This document shows, piece after piece, positions 42,387 through 51,700 of a stretch of 64,000 nt of DNA. Location of the stretch: NCBI GenBank assembly GCA_964511535.1, contig CAZEFW010000011.1, positions 28,947 to 92,946 of the forward strand, in the 5' to 3' direction. Below the pieces are notes generated by a model. It was not told the DNA's origin. It was given only the letters and a program-made list of their open reading frames with translations, and ran no database searches. The position numbers and the translations under genes are program-made. Position 1 is the first letter of the stretch, and every line of letters starts with the position of its first letter. The DNA is from CAZCFB01 sp964511535. GTDB taxonomy: Bacteria; Myxococcota_A; Polyangia; GCA-2747355; CAZCFB01.

Positions 42387-43867
42387 ACCGCTCCTCCACG
42401 GTCACCTCAATCCTCGTGGCAGCCACCCTGACGCTGGCCTGGACTCCCCAGACAGCGTGGGCTCAGGACGCCGCGGCGCCCGATCCCAAGGCGCTGCTCA
42501 AGCAGGGGAACAAGCTCTTTCAGGAGGGGGACTATCCGGCGGCCTACGAGCAGTTCAAGGCCGGCTACGACATCAAGCCAGATCCAGTGTTCACCCGCAG
42601 CATGGCCTACAGCCTGCTCAAGATGCTGCAGCATCAGAAGGCGAAGGAGCTGCTGCTCGGCTACCTGAAGAAGTGGCCCCGGGCCAGGGACCGGAAGAAG
42701 ATCAAGGAGATCATCACAGGCCTCGACGTGGTGCTCCAGACAAGGGTGGAGATCACCTCCAACCCGCCGGGGGCGGACATCTACATCGACACCGAGGCCG
42801 GCGGCAAGGTCGGGGTCACGCCGTACAAGGGCACCATCGAGCCTGGCGCGCACATGGTGATCCTCAAGTCCAGGGGCTTCCGCACCACGTCCAAGGACTT
42901 CAAGGTCGACCCCAAGCAGAAGGTGGCCGTGGCGGTGCCGCTGGAGGTCCCGGTGAAGGTCACCTCCGACCCGGCCGGCGCAGAGGTGCGCGTGGGCAGC
43001 CCCGACGGCCCGGTGCTGGGCAAGACCCCGGTGGAGGTGGGCCTGGCGCCGGGCAAGCGCGCCGTCTACCTCACCCTGAGCGGCCACAAGACCGTCAAGC
43101 GCACGCTGAATGTGGCGCCGAACAAGGGGGTGGCCGTGGCCGCCCGCATGCTGCTCGGGTTCAGGGTCGCCAGCGTCCCTGCCGGCGCCCGGGTGACCCT
43201 GGACGGCAAGCGGATCAAGGGCGTGACCCCGCTGGACGTGGGGGCGGCGCAGGGGTCCCACAAAGTGACGGTGAGCCTCGGGACCTTCAAGCCAGTGGTG
43301 CGCACTGTCAACCTGCGGCCCGGCCAGAGCGCCGACGTCAAGGTGGTGTTCCAGGGCGGCCTGCTCAGCATGCGGACCGGGGTGGCCGGGGCCAGGGTGA
43401 ACATCGGCGCGCTGAAGCTGGGCGAGACCCCGCTCGAGCGCGCCGTGGTGCCAAGGGGCGCCCAGGAGGTGTCTGTCAGCCACCCTGATCGGCGTGACTT
43501 CGAGGAGTCCCTCTCCTTCAACAACGGCGAGGTGCTCAACGCCGACCTCGAGATGGGGCGGCCCCTGTGGCCGGTGTGGACGGCGGGCGGCCTGACCCTG
43601 GCCGGCATCGTGGCCGGCACCGTCACGGGGCTCCTGTCACGGCAAAAAGTCGCGGAGGCCAACGAATCCTCGCCGAACCTGTGCCAGTCCAGCGGCGAGC
43701 CTTACCCCAACGTCTCCTCCTCGGAGTGCGGCTGGGGCCTGCACCACGCCTCCACGGCGTCCTTCATCACCGCGGGCGTGGCCGCTGGCGTCGGGCTGGT
43801 GTACTACCTGGTCTGGGGGCGCCCGTCCCTCAAGGTGAAGCGGGCCAAGCTCGCCGCAGCCAGGTAA
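42383..43867 (+). CDS. exported PEGA-domain protein with TPR N-terminus
   Basis: 494 residues. Signal peptide to about AWAQD; a TPR-like pair (about 35-100, LLKQGNKLFQEGDYPAAYEQFKAGY, shown here only by its start ALLKQGNKLF). Four to five PEGA-like beta domains follow, each with the N-P-x-G-A-x-I-Y-I or S-x-P-A-G-A pattern. Two hydrophobic segments near the C-terminus (about 398-420 and 455-475) may anchor it. Its ATG overlaps the kinase stop and GAGG precedes it, so it is produced with the kinase. PEGA domains are surface or S-layer-associated; it may be a ligand of the kinase HEAT domain. Confidence 0.88.
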   Translation: MNRSSTVTSILVAATLTLAWTPQTAWAQDAAAPDPKALLKQGNKLFQEGDYPAAYEQFKAGYDIKPDPVFTRSMAYSLLKMLQHQKAKELLLGYLKKWPRARDRKKIKEIITGLDVVLQTRVEITSNPPGADIYIDTEAGGKVGVTPYKGTIEPGAHMVILKSRGFRTTSKDFKVDPKQKVAVAVPLEVPVKVTSDPAGAEVRVGSPDGPVLGKTPVEVGLAPGKRAVYLTLSGHKTVKRTLNVAPNKGVAVAARMLLGFRVASVPAGARVTLDGKRIKGVTPLDVGAAQGSHKVTVSLGTFKPVVRTVNLRPGQSADVKVVFQGGLLSMRTGVAGARVNIGALKLGETPLERAVVPRGAQEVSVSHPDRRDFEESLSFNNGEVLNADLEMGRPLWPVWTAGGLTLAGIVAGTVTGLLSRQKVAEANESSPNLCQSSGEPYPNVSSSECGWGLHHASTASFITAGVAAGVGLVYYLVWGRPSLKVKRAKLAAAR

Positions 43868-43896
43868 GCTCCAGCCGCCGTATACTTGTCCATGAA

Positions 43897-43902
43897 AGGA
43901 GG
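43897..43902 (+). promoter_or_regulatory. consensus ribosome binding site of the 43909 lipoprotein
   Basis: AGGAGG, six bases before the ATG at 43909. A sequence TATACT at 43881-43886 just upstream could be a -10 element, giving this gene its own promoter. Confidence 0.7.
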
Positions 43903-43908
43903 TATCTC

Positions 43909-44763
43909 ATGCCCATGAACCGGGTCATGGTGGGGCTGGTGCTGCTGGCCGCAGGCTGCGGCGGCCGCTCGGGCGCCCTGCCCCACTCCGGCGGCGGCGC
44001 AGACGGCGCCCCGGCCGCGGACCTGATCAGCCCTCCGCCTGACGGCAGCGGCGGGCCGGATCTGCTGCCCGCCAGGGTCCAGGGGCTGATCTATCAGGTG
44101 GAGCTGCGCACGCCCCAGGGGGCCCAGCAGGGCGCCGCCTATGTCTTCTTCACGCCGTCGCCCATGCCGTTCTTTTCGCCCCTCAAGGCAGCGGGCAAGG
44201 GCTGCAACCTGTACCCCGACGAGGAGGTCGGGGACGCGCAATTCTCGGCGGGCAAGGTGACCTTCTCCGGCGGGCCGTACAGCTTCAGCCTCTCGCCAGA
44301 CAAGCCGCTGAAGAAGGACAGCTGGCTCTACCCGGGCATCCTGTTCGACGAGCTCTTCAGCGGCAAGACCCGGCTGTCGGTCAGCGCCGCGGGCGACGAC
44401 CTGACGGCGTTCTCCGGCAAGCTCCAGGGCGTGGACGACCTGAAGGCGACCCTGCCCGTGGGCACCTTCCTCAGCCGCGCCAAGGCGGCGCAGCTCTCCT
44501 TCCCCAAGTTCGACGGCATGATCTGGGTCACCCTGCACGGCCTCGTCGCTGGCAAGAGCCAGGGCAACGTCCGCTGCAGCTTCCCCGGTCAGGCGGGCCA
44601 GGCCACCGTGCCAGCCGAGGCGCTGTCGGCCCTGCCCGGCGGCGCCACCCGGGCCGTGCTGGCCGTGGGCCAGGTGCGCGAGGCGCTGGTGAAACCAGAC
44701 GCGCGCCTCACGGTCCACCTGGTGGCCGCCAACCTGCTGCAAAAGACCTACTACCTCCAGTAG
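43909..44763 (+). CDS. lipoprotein of unknown function
   Basis: 284 residues with signal peptide and lipobox LAAGC (Cys17), then a Gly/Pro/Asp-rich linker and a beta-rich globular domain from about residue 60 with only two further Cys (about 103 and 223). No known domain was recognised. The start is fixed by a consensus AGGAGG. It is followed by a heptamer repeat tract and the glycosyltransferase pair, with no evident functional link. Confidence 0.82.
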   Translation: MPMNRVMVGLVLLAAGCGGRSGALPHSGGGADGAPAADLISPPPDGSGGPDLLPARVQGLIYQVELRTPQGAQQGAAYVFFTPSPMPFFSPLKAAGKGCNLYPDEEVGDAQFSAGKVTFSGGPYSFSLSPDKPLKKDSWLYPGILFDELFSGKTRLSVSAAGDDLTAFSGKLQGVDDLKATLPVGTFLSRAKAAQLSFPKFDGMIWVTLHGLVAGKSQGNVRCSFPGQAGQATVPAEALSALPGGATRAVLAVGQVREALVKPDARLTVHLVAANLLQKTYYLQ

Positions 44764-44773
44764 CCCATTGGCT

Positions 44774-44822
44774 GTAGCCTGAAGCCTGTACCCTGAAGTC
44801 TGAGCCTGAAGTCCGACGCCTG
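44774..44822. repeat. heptamer repeat tract
   Basis: Degenerate CCTGAAG units (CCTGAAG, CCTGTAC, CCTGAAG, CCTGAAG, TCCGACG) fill the 62-bp gap between the lipoprotein and the first glycosyltransferase. It belongs to the same family as the tract at 9961. Confidence 0.75.
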
Positions 44823-44825
44823 ATA

Positions 44826-46370
44826 ATGACCGCCAAACGAGAGAGGCTGCTGCTGGGCCTGATCCTGCTCTTCGCCATCGGGTGGGATCTGTGGGCCATC
44901 GCGGCGGACCAGCGCTGGACCACCTCGGACAACCACATCCACCGGGCCCTGGATCTGCTCTTCACGGAGCCAGCCCGGTGGCCTGGCTTCCTGGCCAACC
45001 AGGCGCCCAAGGGGCCGGTCCTGCCGCTGCTGGTGGCGCCCCTGTTGAAGGTCACCGGCGCGGACTTCTTCGGCGGCCGGCTGCTGTCGGTGATCTGCCA
45101 CGCCGTGCTGATGCTGCTGGCCTACCGCATGGCCGGCAGGCTGCTCCCGGGCCGCCAGGGCGCTGGCCTCTGGGCGGCGCTGCTCTGCGCTGCCACGCCG
45201 ATGATCTTCGGCTGGTGCCGGCTGGAGTACGGCGAGCCGGTGCTGGCGTGCCTGCTGCTCATCGCCCTCGGGCTGCTGGCCACGCCGCTGGAGACCGTGG
45301 GCCGCGCCGTGGCCCTGGGCCTGCTGGTGGCCGCCGGGCTGCTCACCAAGCCGGGCTTCGCGGTCTACCTGCTCTTCCCCGCCCTGTGGGCCCTGCCCCG
45401 CCAGGTCACGTCACCGCGGCGGGCCCTGTGCACCTTGCTCGCCATGGCCGTGGCGGCCGGGCCCGTGGTCCCCTGGGTGCTGCGAAACTGGCACTCCATC
45501 AAGGTGAACTACGCCATGAGCGGCGGCGCCGGGACGGACAACTCACCCCTGATGAAGCTGGAGATGGTGCTGACCATGCCGGGCGCCGCGCCGCTGCTGC
45601 TGGCCGCGGTGGTCTCCATGGTGCTGCTGTGGCGGGGGGGCCTGCTGGACCGGTGGATGCTCGGCTACCTCGCGGGCGCGGTGCTGGCGCCGGTGGTGAT
45701 GTTCATCGTCTGGTTCCACCTCTGGTCCCGCTACCTGATGCCAGCCCTGGTGGTGGCTGCGGCCGTCTCCGGGCCAGGCATCGCCCTGCTGCTGGGGCGC
45801 CTGGGGCCACGCGGCCGGAAGCTGGGCGCGGCCGTGACCGCGGCCGCCCTCGTCGCGTCGGTGCTCTGGTTCAACCTGGCGCGCCCCGAGTACGAGGAGC
45901 CGCGGGAGATCCGCTCCGGGCTGCTCACGGCGGATCAGCGCCCTCGCCGCGGCCTGCGCATGGCGCTGCGGGAGCTGCGCCGGCAGCGCGTCAACCGGGC
46001 GCTGCTGGCTTATGACTCGGGCACCGCCATGGACCGCTGGGAAGGCCTGGACGCCTTGCTGCGGTTCTGGCGCGTGCCGCTCAAGGAGCTGTCTGTGAAG
46101 CGCATGCGGGTGCTGCTGGAGGCGCACCAGGAGGTCTGGGCGCTGCTCATCTCCAGCCACCCGCTGGACGAGATGGCCCGCAGCGAGTCGCTCCCCGCGC
46201 TGCACAGCCTGCACGCCGATGATCCGGGCTACCGGGCGCGTTACCGCGATGCGCTCTGGCTGGTGATGTACCCCCACAAAGAGGTGATGGTGCACCACGT
46301 GGACCCGGACGGCATCCGCTACAACCTGATGAAGCTGGGGCCGCCGCCGCGCGGCAGCATCGTGCCCTGA
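44826..46370 (+). CDS. GT39-like membrane glycosyltransferase, copy 1
   Basis: 514 residues with about ten transmembrane helices and the ArnT/PMT-type layout: an early acidic luminal loop (DQRWTTSDNHIHRALD) that would hold the catalytic Asp, GGRLLSVICH, and a GWCRLEYGEP loop near residue 135. Such enzymes transfer sugars from polyprenyl-phosphate donors to proteins or lipids on the outer face of the membrane. The C-terminal about 150 residues are soluble. A paralog follows after 1 bp, so the two are co-transcribed. Confidence 0.85.
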   Translation: MTAKRERLLLGLILLFAIGWDLWAIAADQRWTTSDNHIHRALDLLFTEPARWPGFLANQAPKGPVLPLLVAPLLKVTGADFFGGRLLSVICHAVLMLLAYRMAGRLLPGRQGAGLWAALLCAATPMIFGWCRLEYGEPVLACLLLIALGLLATPLETVGRAVALGLLVAAGLLTKPGFAVYLLFPALWALPRQVTSPRRALCTLLAMAVAAGPVVPWVLRNWHSIKVNYAMSGGAGTDNSPLMKLEMVLTMPGAAPLLLAAVVSMVLLWRGGLLDRWMLGYLAGAVLAPVVMFIVWFHLWSRYLMPALVVAAAVSGPGIALLLGRLGPRGRKLGAAVTAAALVASVLWFNLARPEYEEPREIRSGLLTADQRPRRGLRMALRELRRQRVNRALLAYDSGTAMDRWEGLDALLRFWRVPLKELSVKRMRVLLEAHQEVWALLISSHPLDEMARSESLPALHSLHADDPGYRARYRDALWLVMYPHKEVMVHHVDPDGIRYNLMKLGPPPRGSIVP

Positions 46371-46371
46371 G

Positions 46372-47928
46372 ATGACCGCGCCGGCCATGACTCGCAAACG
46401 CGATCAGGCGCTGCTGGCCGCCATCGTGCTGTTCGCCCTGGGCTGGGACATGTGGGCCGTGCTGTCGGATCAGCGCTGGACCACGGCGGACAACTTCACG
46501 CCGCGGGCCATCACCCTGCTGCTGCTCGGCGCGGAGGACTGGCTCCGCTTCCTGGTGGACCAGGCGCCCAAGGGGCCAGTGCTGCCCGCCCTGGCCGCGC
46601 CGCTCATCGCCTTGACCGGGCAGGACATGGTGGGCGGGCGGCTGCTGTCGGTGCTGTGCCACCTGGCGATGATGCTGCTGGCCCACCGCCTGGCCACCCG
46701 GCTGCTGCCCTTCCCCGGGGCGGGGCTGTGGGCCGCCCTGCTCTGCGCCGCCACGCCCATGGTGTTCGGCTGGTGCCGGCTGGAGTATGGCGAGCCGCTG
46801 GTGGCGTGCCTGCTGCTGGCGTCGATGCTGATCCTGGCGCGCCCGCTGGAGACCTGGCGCGCGGCTGTCGCCCTCGGGCTGCTCACCGCTGCGGGCGTGC
46901 TGACCAAGCCGGGCCACGCCGTGTTCATGCTCTTCCCGGTGTGCTGGTGCCTGCCCCGGCAGCTCGGCTCCCGGCGGCGCGCGCTTTTGGGCGCGGCGGC
47001 GGTGGCCGTCGCGTTGCTGCCCGTGGTGCCCTGGGCGCTGATGAACCGGGCTGACCTGGCCGGCAACCTCGCGGCCTCCGGCGGCGCCGGGGCCGACGCG
47101 CCGTGGCTGACCAAGGCGGGCCTGATGCTGCACATGCCCGGCGTCGCTCCGCTGCTGCTGCTCTCCGCCCTGGCCCTGCCGGCGCTCCTCCGTCGGGGCG
47201 CCCTGAGCCGCTGGCAGTTCGGCTGGCTCGCCGGGACGATCTTCGCCCCGGTGCTGGCCTTCATCTTCGTCTTCCACCTCTGGTCCCGTTACCTGATGCC
47301 AGCCCTGGCGCTGGGCGCCGTGGTGGCAGGCGGCGGCATCGCCCTGGCGCTGGGCGCGCTGCCCCCCGGCCTGCTCCGCCGCGCTGCCGCCGGGGCCTGC
47401 GCCGCCGCGCTCCTCGGGATGGCCGCGTGGTTCAACCTGACCTGGCCACCACATGAGCCGCTGCGAGAGGTGCGCTCAGGCATGGTGGCGCCGGATCGCC
47501 GGCCCTTTGACGGGCTGGCACACGCCGTGGGCGAGCTACATCGGCGTGGCGTGGACCGGGCGCTTTTTGGCTACGACTCGGGCGAAGCCATCGATCGCTG
47601 GGAGGGCATCGACGACCTGCTCATGTTCCGGCGAACGCCGGTGCGCGACATGTCCGCCAGCCAGGCGAGGACCTCGCTGGCGAGGGGGCAGGTCGTCTGG
47701 GCGCTGTTCATCTCCACTCTCCCCATGGCGGAGCTTGCCGGGGCAGAGTTCCGGCCCCTGTCCTGGGCGCACCAGAGGGAGCCGAGCACCGCCCTGGTGA
47801 TGCGTGATTCACGCTGGATGTTGCTGCACCCGGGCCGCGAGATAATAACGACCACCCGGGATCCGGACGGCTTCTTCTACTCGGTGTTCAGGTTGCGGCC
47901 GGCGGGGGTCGGCGGTCGTCGCCCCTGA
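46372..47928 (+). CDS. GT39-like membrane glycosyltransferase, copy 2
   Basis: 518 residues, a tandem paralog of the preceding protein with the same topology and colinear motifs (DQRWTTADNFTPRA, QAPKGPVLP, GWCRLEYGEP, FHLWSRYLMPAL). Similarity extends through the soluble C-terminus (YDSGEAIDRWEG versus YDSGTAMDRWEG). Substitutions are spread evenly, so this is an old duplication. The two may form a pair or use different acceptors. Met1 or Met6 could be the start. Confidence 0.85.
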   Translation: MTAPAMTRKRDQALLAAIVLFALGWDMWAVLSDQRWTTADNFTPRAITLLLLGAEDWLRFLVDQAPKGPVLPALAAPLIALTGQDMVGGRLLSVLCHLAMMLLAHRLATRLLPFPGAGLWAALLCAATPMVFGWCRLEYGEPLVACLLLASMLILARPLETWRAAVALGLLTAAGVLTKPGHAVFMLFPVCWCLPRQLGSRRRALLGAAAVAVALLPVVPWALMNRADLAGNLAASGGAGADAPWLTKAGLMLHMPGVAPLLLLSALALPALLRRGALSRWQFGWLAGTIFAPVLAFIFVFHLWSRYLMPALALGAVVAGGGIALALGALPPGLLRRAAAGACAAALLGMAAWFNLTWPPHEPLREVRSGMVAPDRRPFDGLAHAVGELHRRGVDRALFGYDSGEAIDRWEGIDDLLMFRRTPVRDMSASQARTSLARGQVVWALFISTLPMAELAGAEFRPLSWAHQREPSTALVMRDSRWMLLHPGREIITTTRDPDGFFYSVFRLRPAGVGGRRP

Positions 47929-47939
47929 CGGGGCTCACG

Positions 47940-48635
47940 TCACTGCCGGTGGAAGAAGTCGGGGTTGAAGTCCTCGATGGGATCGCCGCTGGTGAGCAGC
48001 ACAGGCACGACGATGGCCGCCGTGACCGCGGCGAGCCCACCGGCTGCCCCGACCCACACGTACCACTTCTCGTACCACTTGGGCGGCGGCGGCGGCGGCG
48101 GACGGTACGGCGTGGTGCCCACCGGCATCTCCTTGAGCTTGACGTCGATGGCCAGGGTCTTGCCCGCCACGGACTTGAACGCCTGGAAGTAGTCATAGAA
48201 GCCCGGCTTGGTCACCTTCACCTTGCGCTCGCCGATGAGCGCCTCGACCTCCACCGGCGCGTTGCCCACGAACTTGCCGTCCACGAACACGCGCGCCTCC
48301 GCCTCCGCGCAGGTGATCTGGAACACCCCCGCGAAGGGGAGCAAGTCCACGTCGAGCACGGTGGTCTTGCGCGCCCGCACGGTGAACACGTCGAGGTACT
48401 CGGTGTAGCCGCGCTTGGTCACCTTGATGGTGTGCTTGCCAGCCCGCAGCCGCACCGGCTTCTTGAACGGCAAGGTCCCCACCTCCTTGCCATCCACCCG
48501 AACCAGCGCGCCCTTGGTCAGAGAGCTGATATTCAGCTTCCCCCACCCCCGCTTCCTGCGGGCGTCGGTTTCAAGGGGCATCAACCAGGCACCAAGCAAC
48601 AGAACAGACAAAAACAAAACGCCGGGCTTAGTCAT
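47940..48635 (-). CDS. PEGA-domain membrane protein
   Basis: 231 residues: an N-terminal signal or anchor (PGVLFLSVLLLGAW), two PEGA-like beta domains (about 34-105 and 106-180) with GxVxVDGxxVG patterns, a Pro-rich segment with seven prolines, and a C-terminal transmembrane helix (about 195-217). It has the same domain type as the PEGA protein encoded at 42383. It lies downstream of the giant TPR gene on the same strand, across 77 bp containing the 8-bp tandem repeat. An upstream in-frame ATG at 48668 would add 11 residues. Confidence 0.83.
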   Translation of the reverse strand: MTKPGVLFLSVLLLGAWLMPLETDARRKRGWGKLNISSLTKGALVRVDGKEVGTLPFKKPVRLRAGKHTIKVTKRGYTEYLDVFTVRARKTTVLDVDLLPFAGVFQITCAEAEARVFVDGKFVGNAPVEVEALIGERKVKVTKPGFYDYFQAFKSVAGKTLAIDVKLKEMPVGTTPYRPPPPPPPKWYEKWYVWVGAAGGLAAVTAAIVVPVLLTSGDPIEDFNPDFFHRQ

Positions 48636-48659
48636 CCCCTCAATCCTACCACCGTTCAA

Positions 48660-48699
48660 TTCTGTCATTTTGTCATTCTGTCATTTCGTCGTTTTGTCA
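48660..48699. repeat. 8-bp tandem repeat TTYYGTCR (five units)
   Basis: Units TTCTGTCA, TTTTGTCA, TTCTGTCA, TTTCGTCG, TTTTGTCA between the giant TPR gene and the PEGA gene. Same family as 15558-15605, about 33 kb away. Confidence 0.85.
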
Positions 48700-48712
48700 T
48701 TCGCGAGCGGCG

Positions 48713-51700
48713 CTAGCCGCGAGCGCTCTCCATCGCCTCCTTCAGCCCCTCATGCTCCGGCGCAACCTCGAGCCCGCGCTCGAACATGCTCATCGCCTTG
48801 GACTTCTCGTCCAGCGCCATGTGCGCCTGGCCCAGGTGGTAGAAGATGTCCTCCTTGGCGATGCCGGCCTTCTCGTCGATGTTCTGCAGCAGCATTGAGC
48901 GGTAGATGCGGCGCACGTTGCTCCAGTCCTCCAGGGCGTAGTAGATGCGGCCCAGCGCCACGAGGGTCGGCCCGTAGGTGCTGTCCAGCCGGTACGCCTT
49001 GTCGAAGTGGCCCCGCGCCGTCTCCATGTCCTCCCGCTGCTCGGCGATTGCACCCAGCCGGAAGGTGTAGCGCGCCAGGTCCTTGCGCTTGCCCCTGCCC
49101 GCCTTGGCCAACAGGGCCTCCAGCATCGGCTCGGCGTCGTCCAGCCGCCCGGCGCCGTAATAAGCGTCCGCCAGCGGCGCCAGCACCTCAACATCCTCCG
49201 GCGCCAGGTCGCGCGCTGCCTCCAGCGCGGCCACGCTGTCGTCGGCCCGCTCCAGTCGGTCACCGAAGATGGCCCCCAGCTCCTTGAGCACCGCCAGCTG
49301 CGTTTCACCCTCGGTTCGGTGCGCCTTCATCTCCAGCAGGTCAGCCACCAGCTGCCAGTCTCCGGTCTCCCGGGCGTGCCCCTCCAGCGCGTCCCGCGCC
49401 TCGGCGTGATCGGGGTTCAACTCCAGCGCCACCGCCCAGTGCCGCGCGGCGTCCCCGGCGGTGCCGCCCATCTTGAGCTTCACCGTGCCCATGCGGAACT
49501 CCAGCTCCGCGGCCTCGCCCGCCTCCGGTCCCAGCGCCACGGCCTTCTCCAGCACCTCCTGGCACCGGTCCCACTGCTCGGTGGTCTCGTAGATCCGGGC
49601 CAGCCCGGTGAGCGCCTGCACGTTGTCCGCATCGCGCTCCAGGATCTCCTCCATCAGCTCCGCGGCGGTGTCCGGGTTGTCGAGCTGGTCGTTCCACACC
49701 CGCGCCGTGAGCACCAGCTGATCCACCTCGCCCTGAACATCCCCGGCCTCGGCGCACATCTCGGCGTGCCGTCGCAGCACCTCCACCAGCTCGTACCACT
49801 TCTCTGCGTTGCCCAGCAGCGTCTCCAGCTTGAGCACCGCGTCCAGGTTGCCGGGATCCGCCTCCAGGATCTGGTGGTAGTAGCTCACCGCGTCGTCCAC
49901 CGACTCCATCTTCAGGAAGGCCAGATCGGCCAGCTGGAAGTAGATCGGGACCCGCGTCTCGGCGTCCCCTCCCTCCAGCCTGCGCAGCAGGATGTCCTGC
50001 ACTGACGACCAGTCTTCCTCGGCTGTGAACAGGGCCTCCAGGTGGTCCAGCGCGTCCTCGTTGGTGGGATCCAGATCCAGCACGTCCTTGTAGACCTCGA
50101 TGGCGCGGGTGAAGTCCTCCAGCCGCGCCGCGAGCACGTCACCCATGGCCAGCTTGATGGCCACCTGCTGATCCGTGGCGCTCACCAGCGCCACCAGCAG
50201 GCCTTGCGCGTCCAGGTACTCCTCCCACTGGCCAAGCAGCTCGAGCAGCTCCACCAGGTTCTCCACCGCCTCCTGGTCGTCACCGCTCAGCTCCTGGATG
50301 GCGGTCCAAGCGCGCACCGCCTCCTCCAGGTCACCCAGCTGCTCCTGGTTGGTGCGGGCGATCTCGGCCAGCAGCTCGCGCTTGTTGTCCAGGTCGAACT
50401 CCAGCTCCGAGCGCTGCCACAGGATTCCGCAAAGCTCGTTCAGGTCGCTGCCCGCGCGGTATATCTCTTCCAGCCCCTCGAGGGCCTTTCCGCTCTCGGG
50501 ATCGACTTCGAGCACTCTCTTAAGACATGCCTCCGAGCGGCTTATATCATTAAGGTTTTCTCCATTCCACCTTGCAGCACGCAGCCCGAGGGTGCGCGCG
50601 GCCTCCATGGGCAGCTCGCCGATGAGGATGCTGTCGGCCAGGGCCACCAGATCTTCGTAGCGGCTGCCGTCCGCGGCCAAACGCTCCAGCTGTGAGAGCA
50701 CCCCCTCGTTCATGGGGCTCTCGGCCAGGGCGCGGCCCAGGGCGTCGAAGGCCAGGGTCGGGTCGTCCAGCTGCTCCTCGCTGATCTGCGCCACCCGCTC
50801 CAGCATGGAGGTGCGATCCTCGTGATCAACCAGGGTGGTCAGCCGGATCTCCAGCAGCTCCACCAGCTTGCCGTGGTCTCCCTCCGACTCGTAGATCGGC
50901 TCCAGCACGTCGAGCACCGCCACGCGGTAGGTCTCGTTGTCCAGCAGCCGCTCCATGGCCACGAGGCCGCGATCCATGGTCGGGTCCCGCTCCAGCGCGC
51001 CGCGGAACGCCTCGTAGGCACCCTCGGTGTCCTCGTTGATGTCCGTGCGGATCTCGCCGACACGGTAGTAGATATCGGCCTGCTCCACCGGGTCATGCAC
51101 CGCGCTCAGCTCACGATCCAGCACCTCCAGCAGGTCGGTCCACTTCTCCTGCCGCAGCAGGATGCGATCCAGCGCCCGCAGCGGCTCCAGCTCGTCGCCC
51201 TCGTAGTCCAGGGCCGACCGGTAATGCCCCGCCGCCCCCTCGTCGTCGCCCACGACCTCCTCGAGCAGCTGCGCCACCTTGATATGCATGCGGCGGCACA
51301 GGCTGGCCTCGAAGATGTCCTGCAGCCGCTGCTCGTAGACCGCGATCAGCCGCGGCATGTCCTCGAGCACCGTGGCCAGGCGATCCAGCTCGCCCTGAAC
51401 ATCCTCGTCCCCCGGCGCCTCGGCCAGGGCCCGGGCGCACGCCTCGAAGGCCCCGTCGATGTCGTCCATCCCCTCCTCGCGCAGCCGGGAGATCCGCATG
51501 AGCAGCTCCCGCCTCGCGGGCGGGTCCGCCATGTTCTCCAGGCGGAGCTCCAGCACGTCCACCATGGGCTCCACCTCGGTGGTCACCTCGTAGATCTGCT
51601 CCAGGGTGGCCGCGATCATCTCCCGGTGGGAGCCGCCGCGGACCATCTCCTCCAGCGCCGCGCGGGCCCCCGTGTGCGTCGGGTCGACCTCGATGACCCG

